Shown here piece by piece: positions 9,501 through 17,701 of a stretch of 64,000 nt of DNA. The position numbers and the translations under genes are program-made. The notes beneath the pieces are model-generated. The model made no database searches. It had not been told where the DNA came from and saw nothing but the letters and a program-made list of their open reading frames with translations. Every line of letters starts with the position of its first letter. The first letter of the stretch is position 1. The DNA is taken from contig NZ_CP133269.1 in assembly GCF_030915525.1 (NCBI RefSeq), forward strand, positions 397,001 through 461,000, read 5' to 3'. Source of the DNA: Neobacillus sp. PS2-9 (GTDB taxonomy: Bacteria > Bacillota > Bacilli > Bacillales > Cytobacillaceae).

Positions 9501-11132
9501 ATGAATGCAAGGCCAAAAGTAATTTTTAATAATGTTTCGAAACAATACACACTAAAGCAAAAGAAATTAGATAAATTATTAGATTTAATTCTGTTAAAAA
9601 GGAATGGAAAAAGTTTTTCTGCGCTTAGAAATGTTTCTTTTACAGTGAATGAGGGAGAAACCATCGGAATTGTTGGGATTAACGGTTCAGGTAAATCTAC
9701 TCTATCTAATTTACTTGCACAGGTCGTCCCTCCTTCATCGGGTGACATCGAAATTAATGGAGAAACCTCACTAATTGCCATATCTGTCGGGTTAAATAAT
9801 AATTTAACTGGTCTAGAGAATATTGAATTAAAGTGCTTAATGCATGGCTTGAAAAAAGATGAGATAAAAAGAATAACACCTTCAATCATTGATTTTGCTG
9901 ACATAGGTGACTTTATCGATCAACCGGTAAAGAACTATTCAAGTGGGATGAAATCAAGACTTGGATTTGCGATTTCAGCTCATACAAACCCTGATATCAT
10001 GGTAGTCGATGAAGCATTATCTGTAGGTGACCAAACTTTTTATACTAAATGTATTAATAAAATGAACGAATTTAAAAAAGAAGGAAAAACCATTTTCTTT
10101 ATCAGTCATTCTGTTTCTCAAATTCGATCTTTTTGCGATAGAACCATGTGGATCCATTATGGAGAGATGGTTGAATTTGGAGAAACAAAAACTGTATTAC
10201 AAAATTATAATAAATTCATTAACCATTTTAATGGTTTAAATGATGAAGAAAAAAGGAAATACAAAAAAGATAAGATTACTGAACAAAAAACTAATAATAT
10301 TTCAAAAAGTGAGTTAGCAAGTAGAAGTGATCGGTCCCCAAAAAAGGAGAAAAAATCGTTTAAAACTTCGTTTGAACTTGCTTTACTATTTGCACTTTTT
10401 ATCTTTTGCACATTCTTAATGTTGAAGGGCGACGGAGTTGCAAAAGAAGTGAAATCATTATTTAAACCAGATCCCAAAGTTGAGAGTAAGGCTTTAGATG
10501 AAAAGGAGATAAAAAAATCAGCGGTGAAGGAAAAAAGGCATACGGAGAGCATCAATCAGGTTGGCTATATAACCAGTGAGATAGAACCTGTTTATCAAAC
10601 AGATAGACTGCAAAAGAAGCTTAATACCTTAAGCTTTGCAACAGAAGTGTATGTTACCAACAAGATTGACAATGCCTTTGAAATCACCATGAATAATAAA
10701 AAGGGATATGTAGGCTTAGACAGTCTATATATTCCTGATTCTCCTTTAAAACAAAAAGACTTCAATATCAAAAGTTTCCTTGATGGGTTTCCAGAGTCAT
10801 TTGTGAGGTCCTATCAGTATTATTTGGCATTCATAGGTAGTGATCAGGAAAAAATTGAAAAGAAGATCAGAGGTAAAACTGGCGAATCGTTAGATGAATC
10901 AGACAACAAATATATCGAGTTCGGCCAATTGAAATATCGAATTCTCTCTAATAAGCTTTCAGATGAATTAATTGTAAGTGAAATAGACCCACAAAAAATG
11001 GACACGAATCTATTAATAGAAAATGCGACATTGATTAGTAAGGATCATGAAATAATTGATATTATGACAACAACAAATGAATTTATTTTTAATTTAAAGA
11101 ATAAAACAGTTACGATTAAAGCTGCAGAGTAA
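9501..11132 (+). CDS. tagH: Teichoic acid ABC transporter ATP-binding protein TagH
   Basis: 543 residues, close to the 527 of B. subtilis TagH. Residues 1-245 form an ABC ATPase with Walker A GINGSGKST (about 59-67), signature YSSGMKSR and Walker B IMVVDEAL followed by a His-switch FFISHS. A single membrane segment (LALLFALFIFCTFLML) near residue 295 is followed by an extracytoplasmic part. The first section of that part (VGYITSEIEPVYQT...) looks like a bacterial SH3 domain. This ATPase-TM-SH3 layout is specific to TagH. Translated from an ATG with GGAGG upstream, downstream of tagG in one operon. It powers export of wall teichoic acid. Confidence 0.93.
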   Translation: MNARPKVIFNNVSKQYTLKQKKLDKLLDLILLKRNGKSFSALRNVSFTVNEGETIGIVGINGSGKSTLSNLLAQVVPPSSGDIEINGETSLIAISVGLNNNLTGLENIELKCLMHGLKKDEIKRITPSIIDFADIGDFIDQPVKNYSSGMKSRLGFAISAHTNPDIMVVDEALSVGDQTFYTKCINKMNEFKKEGKTIFFISHSVSQIRSFCDRTMWIHYGEMVEFGETKTVLQNYNKFINHFNGLNDEEKRKYKKDKITEQKTNNISKSELASRSDRSPKKEKKSFKTSFELALLFALFIFCTFLMLKGDGVAKEVKSLFKPDPKVESKALDEKEIKKSAVKEKRHTESINQVGYITSEIEPVYQTDRLQKKLNTLSFATEVYVTNKIDNAFEITMNNKKGYVGLDSLYIPDSPLKQKDFNIKSFLDGFPESFVRSYQYYLAFIGSDQEKIEKKIRGKTGESLDESDNKYIEFGQLKYRILSNKLSDELIVSEIDPQKMDTNLLIENATLISKDHEIIDIMTTTNEFIFNLKNKTVTIKAAE

Positions 11133-11215
11133 TTTATAAATTTGTCTTCCTATGGGTATTTTCAAAATTCATCCCTAAACGTTGTCTAAAGAAATGTCTG
11201 AAGGGGCTGGATAGT

Positions 11216-12625
11216 ATGAGAAGACAAGAATATAAACAAAAAAAACGAAAGAAAATCATTATTTTTCTACTCACGACTTTAGTTATCTGTGTGTTAATCT
11301 ATATGGCTTTGAAAAACCCGACCACTAATGATGTGGAACCGAAAAGAAAAGCACATATAAATCATACGGTGCAAAAGCCGAATAACATAACACAGACCCC
11401 TGAACAGTATGGAGCAAATGGGTTTGATAAAAAGCCCGATACAGCAGCTCTTCAAAAAGCAATCAATAATGGGGATACTGTGATGTTAAAGAGTAGTGCA
11501 AGGTACATAATTGATAAAACATTAGTAATTGACCACTCGATAAAAATAAAAACAGATGGTAATCATGCAGCGGCTATTTTACAAAAGGAAAAGAAAAGTG
11601 CGTTAGTATTTGATAACAAATCGACAGTCAATACATACGTAACTAGTTATATTCCAAAGAATCAGCCCTTTGTTGTTTTGGCGAGTACAAAGGGAATACA
11701 ACCTGGTGATTTATTGGAGTTGAAATCTAGTAAACTCTGGTATTGGGATGATAGAGGCTACCTTACAAAAGGGGAGCTTCATAAAGTTATTAAACTAGAC
11801 GGGAATAAAGTATATTTAGAACGTCCTATAGTTGAAAACTATCTAGTCGGAAATGGCGAGCTTGTATCGGTAACAGCATATCCAAATGTTTCATTCACTC
11901 TAGATAATATTTCCTTTCTTCATTCAAAACCATATAATACGGTTATGTTACAGGTGAATTTTGCAAGTAATGCACAACTTGATCGTATCTCAGTAACAAA
12001 CTCGAAACGAATAGGTATCCTTCTTAATAATACGTATCAAACGAAAGTGAGTCATGCGAACATTGATTTAGGAACGACAAAAGATATTGATACTGGATAC
12101 GGAATACAAGATTTTGGGGGATCAGGAACACTCATTACGGATAGTCAATTTCGAAGAGTCCGAAGAGGAGTTGATTTCTCAGGCAACATTCCTTCCAGAT
12201 ATGGGATTGTTCAAAATTCCAAGGCAATTGGATACAAGAAAGGCTCACTAGCCAGCGGAAATAGCGGGTTTGGTACACATTCAACAGCAGAATACATTAC
12301 TTTTAAGAATAACTATATTGAAAATTTTAATTATGCGTTCTTAGTTCGTGGAAGAGAGATTACTGTGGAGGACAATATTTTAAGGGGCTTTAGCAGTAAT
12401 TTTATCGCTGTTTCCTATGGAGACCAGGTAAGAGTCATAAATAATAAGTATCTTAGCGTGCAAAACAGCTCTATAAGTGGATTTATCTTAATTCCAAAAA
12501 CATATAATGGCTCCTTAGAGGCGTTTGGTAATGTTGCTTCTGGTCAAAACGGTCCTTTTATTAAGGGAGATATAGACCAATTAAAATCCCTTACACTGAA
12601 AGAGAATGTAAGTAAATCTAAATAA
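11216..12625 (+). CDS. Membrane-anchored right-handed beta-helix (pectate-lyase-like) protein
   Basis: 469 residues. An N-terminal positively charged segment and one hydrophobic helix (IIIFLLTTLVICVLIYMAL) anchor it outside the cell. From about residue 62, YGANGFDKKPDTAALQKAIN matches the start of pectate-lyase-3/tailspike-type beta-helices. The rest shows many short beta repeats with NNTY, GSGTLI and NNYIENF turns. Such folds bind or cleave polysaccharides. No catalytic residues can be assigned. It lies 83 bases after tagH on the same strand, so it may act on the exported polymer at the cell surface. Confidence 0.7.
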   Translation: MRRQEYKQKKRKKIIIFLLTTLVICVLIYMALKNPTTNDVEPKRKAHINHTVQKPNNITQTPEQYGANGFDKKPDTAALQKAINNGDTVMLKSSARYIIDKTLVIDHSIKIKTDGNHAAAILQKEKKSALVFDNKSTVNTYVTSYIPKNQPFVVLASTKGIQPGDLLELKSSKLWYWDDRGYLTKGELHKVIKLDGNKVYLERPIVENYLVGNGELVSVTAYPNVSFTLDNISFLHSKPYNTVMLQVNFASNAQLDRISVTNSKRIGILLNNTYQTKVSHANIDLGTTKDIDTGYGIQDFGGSGTLITDSQFRRVRRGVDFSGNIPSRYGIVQNSKAIGYKKGSLASGNSGFGTHSTAEYITFKNNYIENFNYAFLVRGREITVEDNILRGFSSNFIAVSYGDQVRVINNKYLSVQNSSISGFILIPKTYNGSLEAFGNVASGQNGPFIKGDIDQLKSLTLKENVSKSK

Positions 12626-12740
12626 GATTTTCGGGTCAATAGTCCTGCAAATGATCCATACATTGAAACTTAGGATGCTTTAATAATAAGAGTTATTTGT
12701 GTATACTTTTTACATAGGTATGATCAGAGGAGGAAAGACA

Positions 12741-13121
12741 TTGAAAACAAAATTACTTACCTTGTTACTAGCTGCCATATTACTTGTAACAGGCTGTGGT
12801 AAGGAAGAAGCAGCTAAACCAGATTCAGCGAAACAAGAGGCAACTAGTACAGCTAAAGAAAGCAAGCTTAAAATTGATACTGTTACAATAAAAAAGGTTG
12901 ATTCAAAGAACTTTTATGTTGCAACAACAGCGGAAGGTAATCAATTAAGCTATGCGTACTATGTGTATAAGGACAATAAAATTCTAAAGAGATTCCCATA
13001 TAAGAAGGATGCTCACTTTGAATATAAAGTAACGAAACCAGGAACTTATAAAGTAAAAGTGTTTATAAAGGATAGCTCGAATAAAAAAGTATCAAAGTAT
13101 ACAAAAGATATTAAAATGTAA
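12741..13121 (+). CDS. Small lipoprotein, 126 residues
   Basis: I chose the TTG at 12741 because GAGGAGG lies seven bases upstream. The product then begins MKTKLLTLLLAAILLVTGCG, a clear lipoprotein signal with lipobox LVTGC. An upstream in-frame ATG would place the signal peptide internally. The mature part has a low-complexity linker rich in Ala/Lys/Ser/Thr. It is followed by about 80 residues that look like a small beta domain ending in GTYKVKVFIKD, reminiscent of Ig-like or PKD-like folds. A terminator follows. Function unknown. Confidence 0.75.
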   Translation: MKTKLLTLLLAAILLVTGCGKEEAAKPDSAKQEATSTAKESKLKIDTVTIKKVDSKNFYVATTAEGNQLSYAYYVYKDNKILKRFPYKKDAHFEYKVTKPGTYKVKVFIKDSSNKKVSKYTKDIKM

Positions 13122-13126
13122 AATGA

Positions 13127-13162
13127 GAGGCAAGGATCTATTGAATCCTTGCCTCTTTTACT
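13127..13162 (+). terminator. Strong intrinsic terminator after the lipoprotein
   Basis: An 11-base perfect stem GAGGCAAGGAT / ATCCTTGCCTC is followed by a T-rich run. Confidence 0.9.
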
Positions 13163-13180
13163 TTTCGATTGTAGGTTTGT

Positions 13181-13264
13181 TTAAATGTCTATGGAGATGG
13201 AGGCTTCTAAGATCACGCAGATTAAAATTACTGGAAGTAAAAGAACCATTTTTAGATACGTCAT
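13181..13264 (-). CDS. Possible 27-residue membrane peptide
   Basis: A minus-strand ORF starts with ATG at 13264, preceded by AAAAGGGGGAATAGT. It encodes a hydrophobic helix, LKMVLLLPVILICVILEA, with a short charged tail. The good ribosome binding site and single membrane-spanning pattern support a real miniprotein, but it is too short to judge from composition. It lies in the gap between the lipoprotein and the LCP gene. Function unknown. Confidence 0.4.
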   Translation of the reverse strand: MTYLKMVLLLPVILICVILEASISIDI

Positions 13265-13411
13265 ACTATTCCCCCTTTTATATATTATAAAAAAAGTAAT
13301 AATAAAAATATGTCATGATATGTAAATTATTTAGACAGAGTTTGTCGAAAACGGATATTGTTACTATTAAGATTTCCCTTTGTATAAGCATGTTAAACAA
13401 TTTGCTTAAAT

Positions 13412-13456
13412 AAAAAAAGCTGATTAGGTTCATATGACCCAATCAGCTTCATTTTT
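13412..13456. terminator. Bidirectional terminator at the LCP gene 3' end
   Basis: AAGCTGATTAGGT / ACCCAATCAGCTT arms around a CATATG loop, with A and T runs on both sides. It serves the minus-strand LCP gene. Confidence 0.85.
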
Positions 13457-14384
13457 ATTGATTAATCTCTAATTGTGATTTTAGTTCGTTTTGAATCCGT
13501 TGTTTTTCATCTGCAGCTACTAATCCATAATAGATGCCGCCAATTTTAGCGCCTTTTTCTGCAATTTCAACTTGCTGAATTGATTTTCCAGCGTCTTTGT
13601 AGTTCTTTTGGATATCTACCATTTGGTCAAATGTAAGATTTGTTTTTACGTTTTTCCCAAGTGCAGTGAAAATATCCGAGTAGTTAGTTAAAGTAGAGAT
13701 GCTCGCGCCCTCTTTGATTACAGCTTGGATAACTTGACGTTGCCTTGCTTGACGACCGAAGTCTCCGCGAGGATCTTTCTTTCTCATTCTTGAATAGGCT
13801 AAAGCCTCTTTACCTTTTAGGTTCAATTCTCCTTTGGCAAAGTGAATTTTATCTTGAGTGAAATCTAGGTTGTTTTGGACAGTAATTCCACCAACTGCAT
13901 CTACAATATCTTTAAAGCCTTCCATATTCACTTTCATGTAATAATCGATCGGAATATCTAGGAAGTTTTCCACTGTATCCATGGCCATTGTTACGCCGCC
14001 AAATGCGTAAGCGTGGTTAATTTTATCTTCTTTTCCTTTGCCGACAATCTCTGTTCGAGTATCACGTGGGATGCTAAGCATTTTGACAGAGTTGTTATTA
14101 GGATTGACTGTTAAAACAATCATCGTGTCTGAACGACCACGATCACCTTTTCGCTCATCAACACCCAGCATTAAAACAGAGAATGGTTCTTTATTTGTGA
14201 ACGCTACAGGTTGTTCACGCTTCTCAGATTGTTTACGTTCAATCGGTTCATGCATTGTATTAACCGCAGTTTTTAAAGATTTATATACTGTAAAGCCATA
14301 AACACCTACACCAATGAATAATAGTAAAAGTACTATGCCAGTCACTTTTAACCATTTTTTACTCTTCTTTTTTTCTGTCCTCAT
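13455..14384 (-). CDS. LytR-CpsA-Psr (LCP) family glycopolymer ligase, copy 1
   Basis: 309 residues: a short basic N-terminus, one membrane helix (VTGIVLLLLFIGVGVYGF) and an extracellular LCP domain. Family motifs are visible: LMLGVDERKGDRGRSDTMIV, MLSIPRDTR, KINHAYAFGG and SRMRKKDPRGDFGRQARQRQ, containing the arginines and aspartates that bind the pyrophosphate lipid. LCP enzymes attach undecaprenyl-linked teichoic acids or capsule to peptidoglycan. It is very similar throughout to the second LCP gene at 62032-62961. It is transcribed alone, away from the eps locus. Confidence 0.93.
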   Translation of the reverse strand: MRTEKKKSKKWLKVTGIVLLLLFIGVGVYGFTVYKSLKTAVNTMHEPIERKQSEKREQPVAFTNKEPFSVLMLGVDERKGDRGRSDTMIVLTVNPNNNSVKMLSIPRDTRTEIVGKGKEDKINHAYAFGGVTMAMDTVENFLDIPIDYYMKVNMEGFKDIVDAVGGITVQNNLDFTQDKIHFAKGELNLKGKEALAYSRMRKKDPRGDFGRQARQRQVIQAVIKEGASISTLTNYSDIFTALGKNVKTNLTFDQMVDIQKNYKDAGKSIQQVEIAEKGAKIGGIYYGLVAADEKQRIQNELKSQLEINQ

Positions 14385-14530
14385 TCGACATTGACCTCCA
14401 AAAAATTTACAAATTTCGCAAATACACTTAATAGATTAACAAATAAATAGGAAAATAGATAGAAAAATATTGTGGTATTTTATGCATCTTTCGTTCTTCA
14501 AATATAAATTAAAAATTTTACTATTTATTA

Positions 14531-14651
14531 ATAGTTTGTTCATATTTGCAGGGTATGATAAATACATGCAGCGAAAAGGCATAAGCACCTTTTTCTGACC
14601 CCTTAAAAATATATTTGTATTGCGTCCGGCATATTGCCGGATATTTTTTTG
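14531..14651 (+). ncRNA. Conserved terminator-ended leader, copy 1
   Basis: This stretch is strongly similar to 18248-18373. Shared blocks, in order, are ATAGTTTGTTCATA, GGGTAT, GCATA, TTTCT.GACCCC, ATATTTGTATTG, and a TCCGGC...GCCGGA stem with a T7 tail. TTGTTC may be a -35 with a -10 about 17 bases downstream. The product would be a short RNA of about 100 bases or an attenuated leader. No gene lies directly behind this copy; a small ORF starts 490 bases downstream. Confidence 0.5.
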
Positions 14652-14734
14652 TCCTTTTCGTAGATCTAGACTAACTTCCAGCTAGACTGCCCTACTAGAG
14701 TGAATAATAAATTACTTTTTTATATGAAAAACCA

Positions 14735-14852
14735 TTTATCGACCAGTTTTCGAACTTTATCAACCGGTTGAGTAAAGGTATCGACCACTTTTTGAGATTT
14801 ATCAACCGCTTTTTGAACTTTATCGACCGCTTGAGTATAGATATCGACCACT
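14735..14852. repeat. Array of TATCGACCACTTTT / TTATCAACCG motifs
   Basis: Seven degenerate units, about 22-24 bases apart, alternate TATCGACC and TATCAACCG with T-rich tails. The minus-strand ORF covering it (repeating LIKFENWSI-like blocks) is only the repeat read in frame, not a gene. Confidence 0.7.
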
Positions 14853-14883
14853 CGCCAAAATTTGCTCCATCCCCACATAAAAA

Positions 14884-14998
14884 AGCCAGTCCCCGCACTT
14901 TGGGGACTGGCTCAACTCATTAATCTTTTACGCATTACCCAGTCGGGGGACAGTCCCCCGACATGGTAACGCACAACCGCGCCGGGGGACTGTCCCCC
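14884..14998. repeat. REP-like palindromes (GGGGACTGGCT; GGGGGACAGTCCCCC)
   Basis: The first hairpin has arms AGCCAGTCCCC / GGGGACTGGCT (14884-14912). A second element has CGGGGGACAGTCCCCCG at 14944-14960 and GCCGGGGGACTGTCCCCC at 14981-14998. The same core recurs at 39423 and at 60103-60148, next to or inside gene ends. Confidence 0.75.
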
Positions 14999-15143
14999 AA
15001 AAAGGACATTTCCCCCCCTTATTACCCAAATCTTCGACAAAATTCATATAATTTCCACAAAAATCAGTTGGAAAAATATTTACATTCTTTTGATATTCTT
15101 GTAGAATTGAAAATTAGAAGAAAAGAGGAGGGAGAATAGAGAG

Positions 15144-15293
15144 TTGGATAGGAAAGCTGGAAATAGCGCGAACACCGTCGATTTTTCTGAGATTGTGAAA
15201 AAGGCTTATGACAAAGGCGTAAACGAGAACGAGATTACGCTTGAAAAACTAATGGAAGAACTAAAAGCGGATTTAAGACATTTAGTCTGCTAA
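15144..15293 (+). CDS. Small hypothetical protein, 49 residues
   Basis: A TTG start has AGGAGGGAG 6-12 bases upstream, and a terminator follows the stop. The product is charged and probably two short helices (FSEIVKKAYDKGVNE and ITLEKLMEELKADLRHLVC). The size and helix pair resemble small Bacillus regulators of the SinI/FbpA size class, but I cannot assign a family. It was missed by simple ORF calling because of the TTG start and short length. Confidence 0.6.
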   Translation: MDRKAGNSANTVDFSEIVKKAYDKGVNENEITLEKLMEELKADLRHLVC

Positions 15294-15308
15294 ATATATA
15301 TAATAGAT

Positions 15309-15347
15309 CTAAAAGGCTGTGTGAGGGAAACCTCTGCAGCCTTTTTC
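15309..15347 (+). terminator. Terminator after the 49-residue gene
   Basis: AAAAGGCTG / CAGCCTTTTT arms with a loop of about 17 bases and a T run. Confidence 0.8.
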
Positions 15348-15534
15348 TATGTAGTTGTTGGTTAAATTTCACTCTAGTGGGAAAAATAAAGATGCTTGTT
15401 ATCCAATTAAGAAATAAAATGCTTGTTAAGCGGAGAAATAGCTTTCAACACCAACAGATTGCTCATCGAAGTCGTTAAAATTACCCTTTTTTAATATGTA
15501 CTAGCCCAAGATAGAGCAGAAAATGATGAGTATT

Positions 15535-15802
15535 CGCGAATTGTAGATAGTTATTCGCGGATTTTCCACTTTTATTCGCGAATCCGCATAACTTATTCGC
15601 GAATGTATCATCTTTATTCGCGAATCCAGGGACTCATCAAGTCTACGGGTCACCCCAAACGATTTATGAGCGAATTTTCGCCAGTTATGAGCGAATCTCA
15701 CATTAATATGAGCGAATCTAAAAAGAGGTAACTTAAAAGCATTAATGTAAGAAGCGATCCGCCAGGTCTATCAGCGAATCCGCCCAATCTATCGGCGAAT
15801 CG
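15535..15802. repeat. Array of TTATTCGCGAAT / TATGAGCGAATCT / TATCAGCGAATC motifs
   Basis: At least ten short units contain a GCGAAT core. Five of them are the palindromic TATTCGCGAAT type (15535-15630). Three are TATGAGCGAAT (15667-15717), and two are CTATCAGCGAATCCG and CTATCGGCGAATCG (15768-15800). Spacing is 20-30 bases. The minus-strand ORFs here are repeat translations. Confidence 0.75.
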
Positions 15803-15886
15803 CAAAACCCAGCAAAACATTAACATGGAAAAGCCCAACCAACCAACCAACAGACAACAACAGCCTTTTTCGGAGGAAACCCACCC

Positions 15887-16393
15887 ATGCATGTAATCCT
15901 AACAGCGATCCTTCTCCTAGCGGCGTTCTGGAAGGGGGATTGGCGACATTGGCGGAAATACCATCACACGCTACTATATATTGTTATCTGTAACCTGCTC
16001 TACAACTTCCTGTGCAGAGACCATCTGCTCTGGAAACAGAACCCGGATCTATTACCAGAATCCCATGCAATCGTTGATCTCGTATATACCTTTATCAATC
16101 TCCCTGCGGTGACACTAATCTATCTGACACATTTTCCAATTAAAACATCCAACGGGAAAAAAGTCCGGTACATGCTATGGTGGGTCCTCGGCTCAATCGC
16201 CGTCGAATACCCTTTTTATAAAATGCACAGACTCCTTCTAGAGCATGGGTACCACTTCTGGATGGAACCCATTTTCTACACAGCGATGTACACCATGCTG
16301 CGCCTGCATTTCACCAGGCCGCTTCTTACATACGGAATCTCGGCTATCGTTATCGTGTTGATGCTTCACTACTTCAACATTCCAGTAAAATAG
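15887..16393 (+). CDS. CBO0543-type multi-pass membrane protein, paralogue 1
   Basis: 168 residues with about four or five hydrophobic helices and short loops, rich in Trp, Tyr and His. It has the typical pattern of the small integral membrane proteins named CBO0543 in Firmicutes (LLYNFLCRDHLLWK, VEYPFYKMHRLLLEHGYHFW). ATG start with CGGAGGA upstream. It is the first of three consecutive related genes, 30 bases before the next. Function unknown. Codon use is more GC-rich than in the neighbouring eps genes. Confidence 0.7.
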   Translation: MHVILTAILLLAAFWKGDWRHWRKYHHTLLYIVICNLLYNFLCRDHLLWKQNPDLLPESHAIVDLVYTFINLPAVTLIYLTHFPIKTSNGKKVRYMLWWVLGSIAVEYPFYKMHRLLLEHGYHFWMEPIFYTAMYTMLRLHFTRPLLTYGISAIVIVLMLHYFNIPVK

Positions 16394-16423
16394 AACCAGG
16401 AAAACTAAGAGAGGTCACATCCA

Positions 16424-16918
16424 ATGTCTAGAGATTACATAGTCATCATTCTAATGTGGGTAATAGGAATACTAGCATACCTATTCCTTACGCCAAAAAA
16501 CCGATACAGAAAAGTCCTATTCGCCCTTATTCTCTGTCAGGCCTTTGTATGGGTGAGCTCGCTATTACATGTGAAATATCACCTTCTGGCCTTCCCGGTC
16601 CGTGAACTTCCGAAAGCCACCGATGTACTTGTCACAACCGAGTATTTCTTTTACCCACTTCTATCTGGGTTTTATATCATTTTTGAGCCAAAGCGATCAC
16701 TCATCATTCGCTCCCTCTATTTGTCACTATGGATCTCAGGTCTGACCCTAATGGACGTCATGCTGGAAAAATATACGAACCTCATTGAGTACGTCCAGTA
16801 TAGCTGGTACCTGACCTGGATAGATTTCTTTTGTATATTTGCCGTCACGAACCTCATCTACCAATGGTTCTTTAAAGACAGGGCCCATTTGCATGTGGAT
16901 AGGGAGGCTGTCAAATGA
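16424..16918 (+). CDS. CBO0543-type multi-pass membrane protein, paralogue 2
   Basis: 164 residues, five predicted hydrophobic segments. It shares with the next gene the order LFLTPKNRYRKVLFALILCQAF, LLHVKYHLLAFPVREL, EYFFYPLLSGFYIIFEP and LEKYTNLIEYVQYSWYLTWIDFF, so the two are clear paralogues. It has a GAGGTCACATCC region before the ATG and overlaps the following gene by four bases (ATGA), which implies translational coupling. Function unknown. Confidence 0.7.
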   Translation: MSRDYIVIILMWVIGILAYLFLTPKNRYRKVLFALILCQAFVWVSSLLHVKYHLLAFPVRELPKATDVLVTTEYFFYPLLSGFYIIFEPKRSLIIRSLYLSLWISGLTLMDVMLEKYTNLIEYVQYSWYLTWIDFFCIFAVTNLIYQWFFKDRAHLHVDREAVK

Positions 16919-17412
16919 GACTAGAATGGTGGATTTTACTCGCGGTTTGGATCCTAACGACCGGAATGCTTTTCTTTATCCCAAAAAAGAAAATTCGCCT
17001 AGCTGTAACCGCCTTCTTATTCAAACAAGGAATCACATGGATCTTTGGTTTAATTGTCGTTGAGTATGGAATGCTAACGTACCCAGTACGGCTATTTGCA
17101 GACGTCAATCGCTCAAGCTTTACCTATGAGTTTTACGTCTATCCGGCTGTTTGTGCGATGTTCAATGTGTTCTACCCGTACGCGCGGAGCAAGCTCATCC
17201 AGTTCCTATACTACTGTGCTTACTGCACCGTCTTGACCGTACCGGAAATCTTTCTCGAAAAATATACCGATTTAATCCACTACCTGAACTGGGCCTGGTA
17301 CTGGACATGGATTACGCTATTCCTCACCTTTGCCGCAACAAGGTGGTTTTGTGTATGGTTTTTCAAGGGGATTGAAAAAGAGATGGATGATAGTGCAATA
17401 CACCAAGATTAG
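16915..17412 (+). CDS. CBO0543-type multi-pass membrane protein, paralogue 3
   Basis: 165 residues. The order of motifs matches the preceding gene (FIPKKKIRLAVTAFLFKQGITW, LTYPVRLFADVNRSSFTYEFYVYP, LEKYTDLIHYLNWAWYWTWI), showing a tandem duplication. It starts inside the ATGA overlap with paralogue 2. Integral membrane protein of unknown function. Genes of this family are often found in tandem groups. Confidence 0.7.
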   Translation: MRLEWWILLAVWILTTGMLFFIPKKKIRLAVTAFLFKQGITWIFGLIVVEYGMLTYPVRLFADVNRSSFTYEFYVYPAVCAMFNVFYPYARSKLIQFLYYCAYCTVLTVPEIFLEKYTDLIHYLNWAWYWTWITLFLTFAATRWFCVWFFKGIEKEMDDSAIHQD

Positions 17413-17459
17413 GTTATTGTATAATAATGGTATAAATCCATAATGATGGAGGCAGCCCT

Positions 17460-17651
17460 ATGGGAGACTTACGGTTTGGCCTATTTGCACTTTTTCCGAT
17501 TGTATTGTATTTGATTATTCTTGGATTCACAATCTATTTCATCGTTCGGACACTGCGGTTCATGAACGACAAAACCAGATTGGATCAAGAGAGAAACGAC
17601 AAGCTGGATGCCTTAATCAAGGCGGTCCAAGCGAATAACAAAGAACAATAG
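17460..17651 (+). CDS. Small membrane protein, 63 residues
   Basis: A single long hydrophobic helix (FGLFALFPIVLYLIILGFTIYFIV) is followed by a charged, probably coiled C-terminus (DQERNDKLDALIKAVQANNKEQ). ATG with ATGGAGGCAG upstream. It lies 47 bases after the CBO0543 genes and may belong to the same transcript. Function unknown. Confidence 0.65.
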   Translation: MGDLRFGLFALFPIVLYLIILGFTIYFIVRTLRFMNDKTRLDQERNDKLDALIKAVQANNKEQ

Positions 17652-17701
17652 AAGACGGGGAGTTGCCTTCAAAGCAGCTACTTTCTAATGGGGGAAGTTA
17701 C

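Noticed and set aside
14695..14898. Minus-strand ORF with repeated LIKFENWSI-like blocks
   Set aside because: It is the TATCGACC motif array read in frame, with no ribosome binding site. The peptide repeats follow from the DNA repeats.
14735..15802. CRISPR array
   Set aside because: Repeats are 9-14 bases, degenerate, of mixed type and without uniform spacers. No cas genes in the window.
15501..15892. Two minus-strand ORFs before the CBO0543 genes
   Set aside because: They are translations of the GCGAAT motif array and lack ribosome binding sites.
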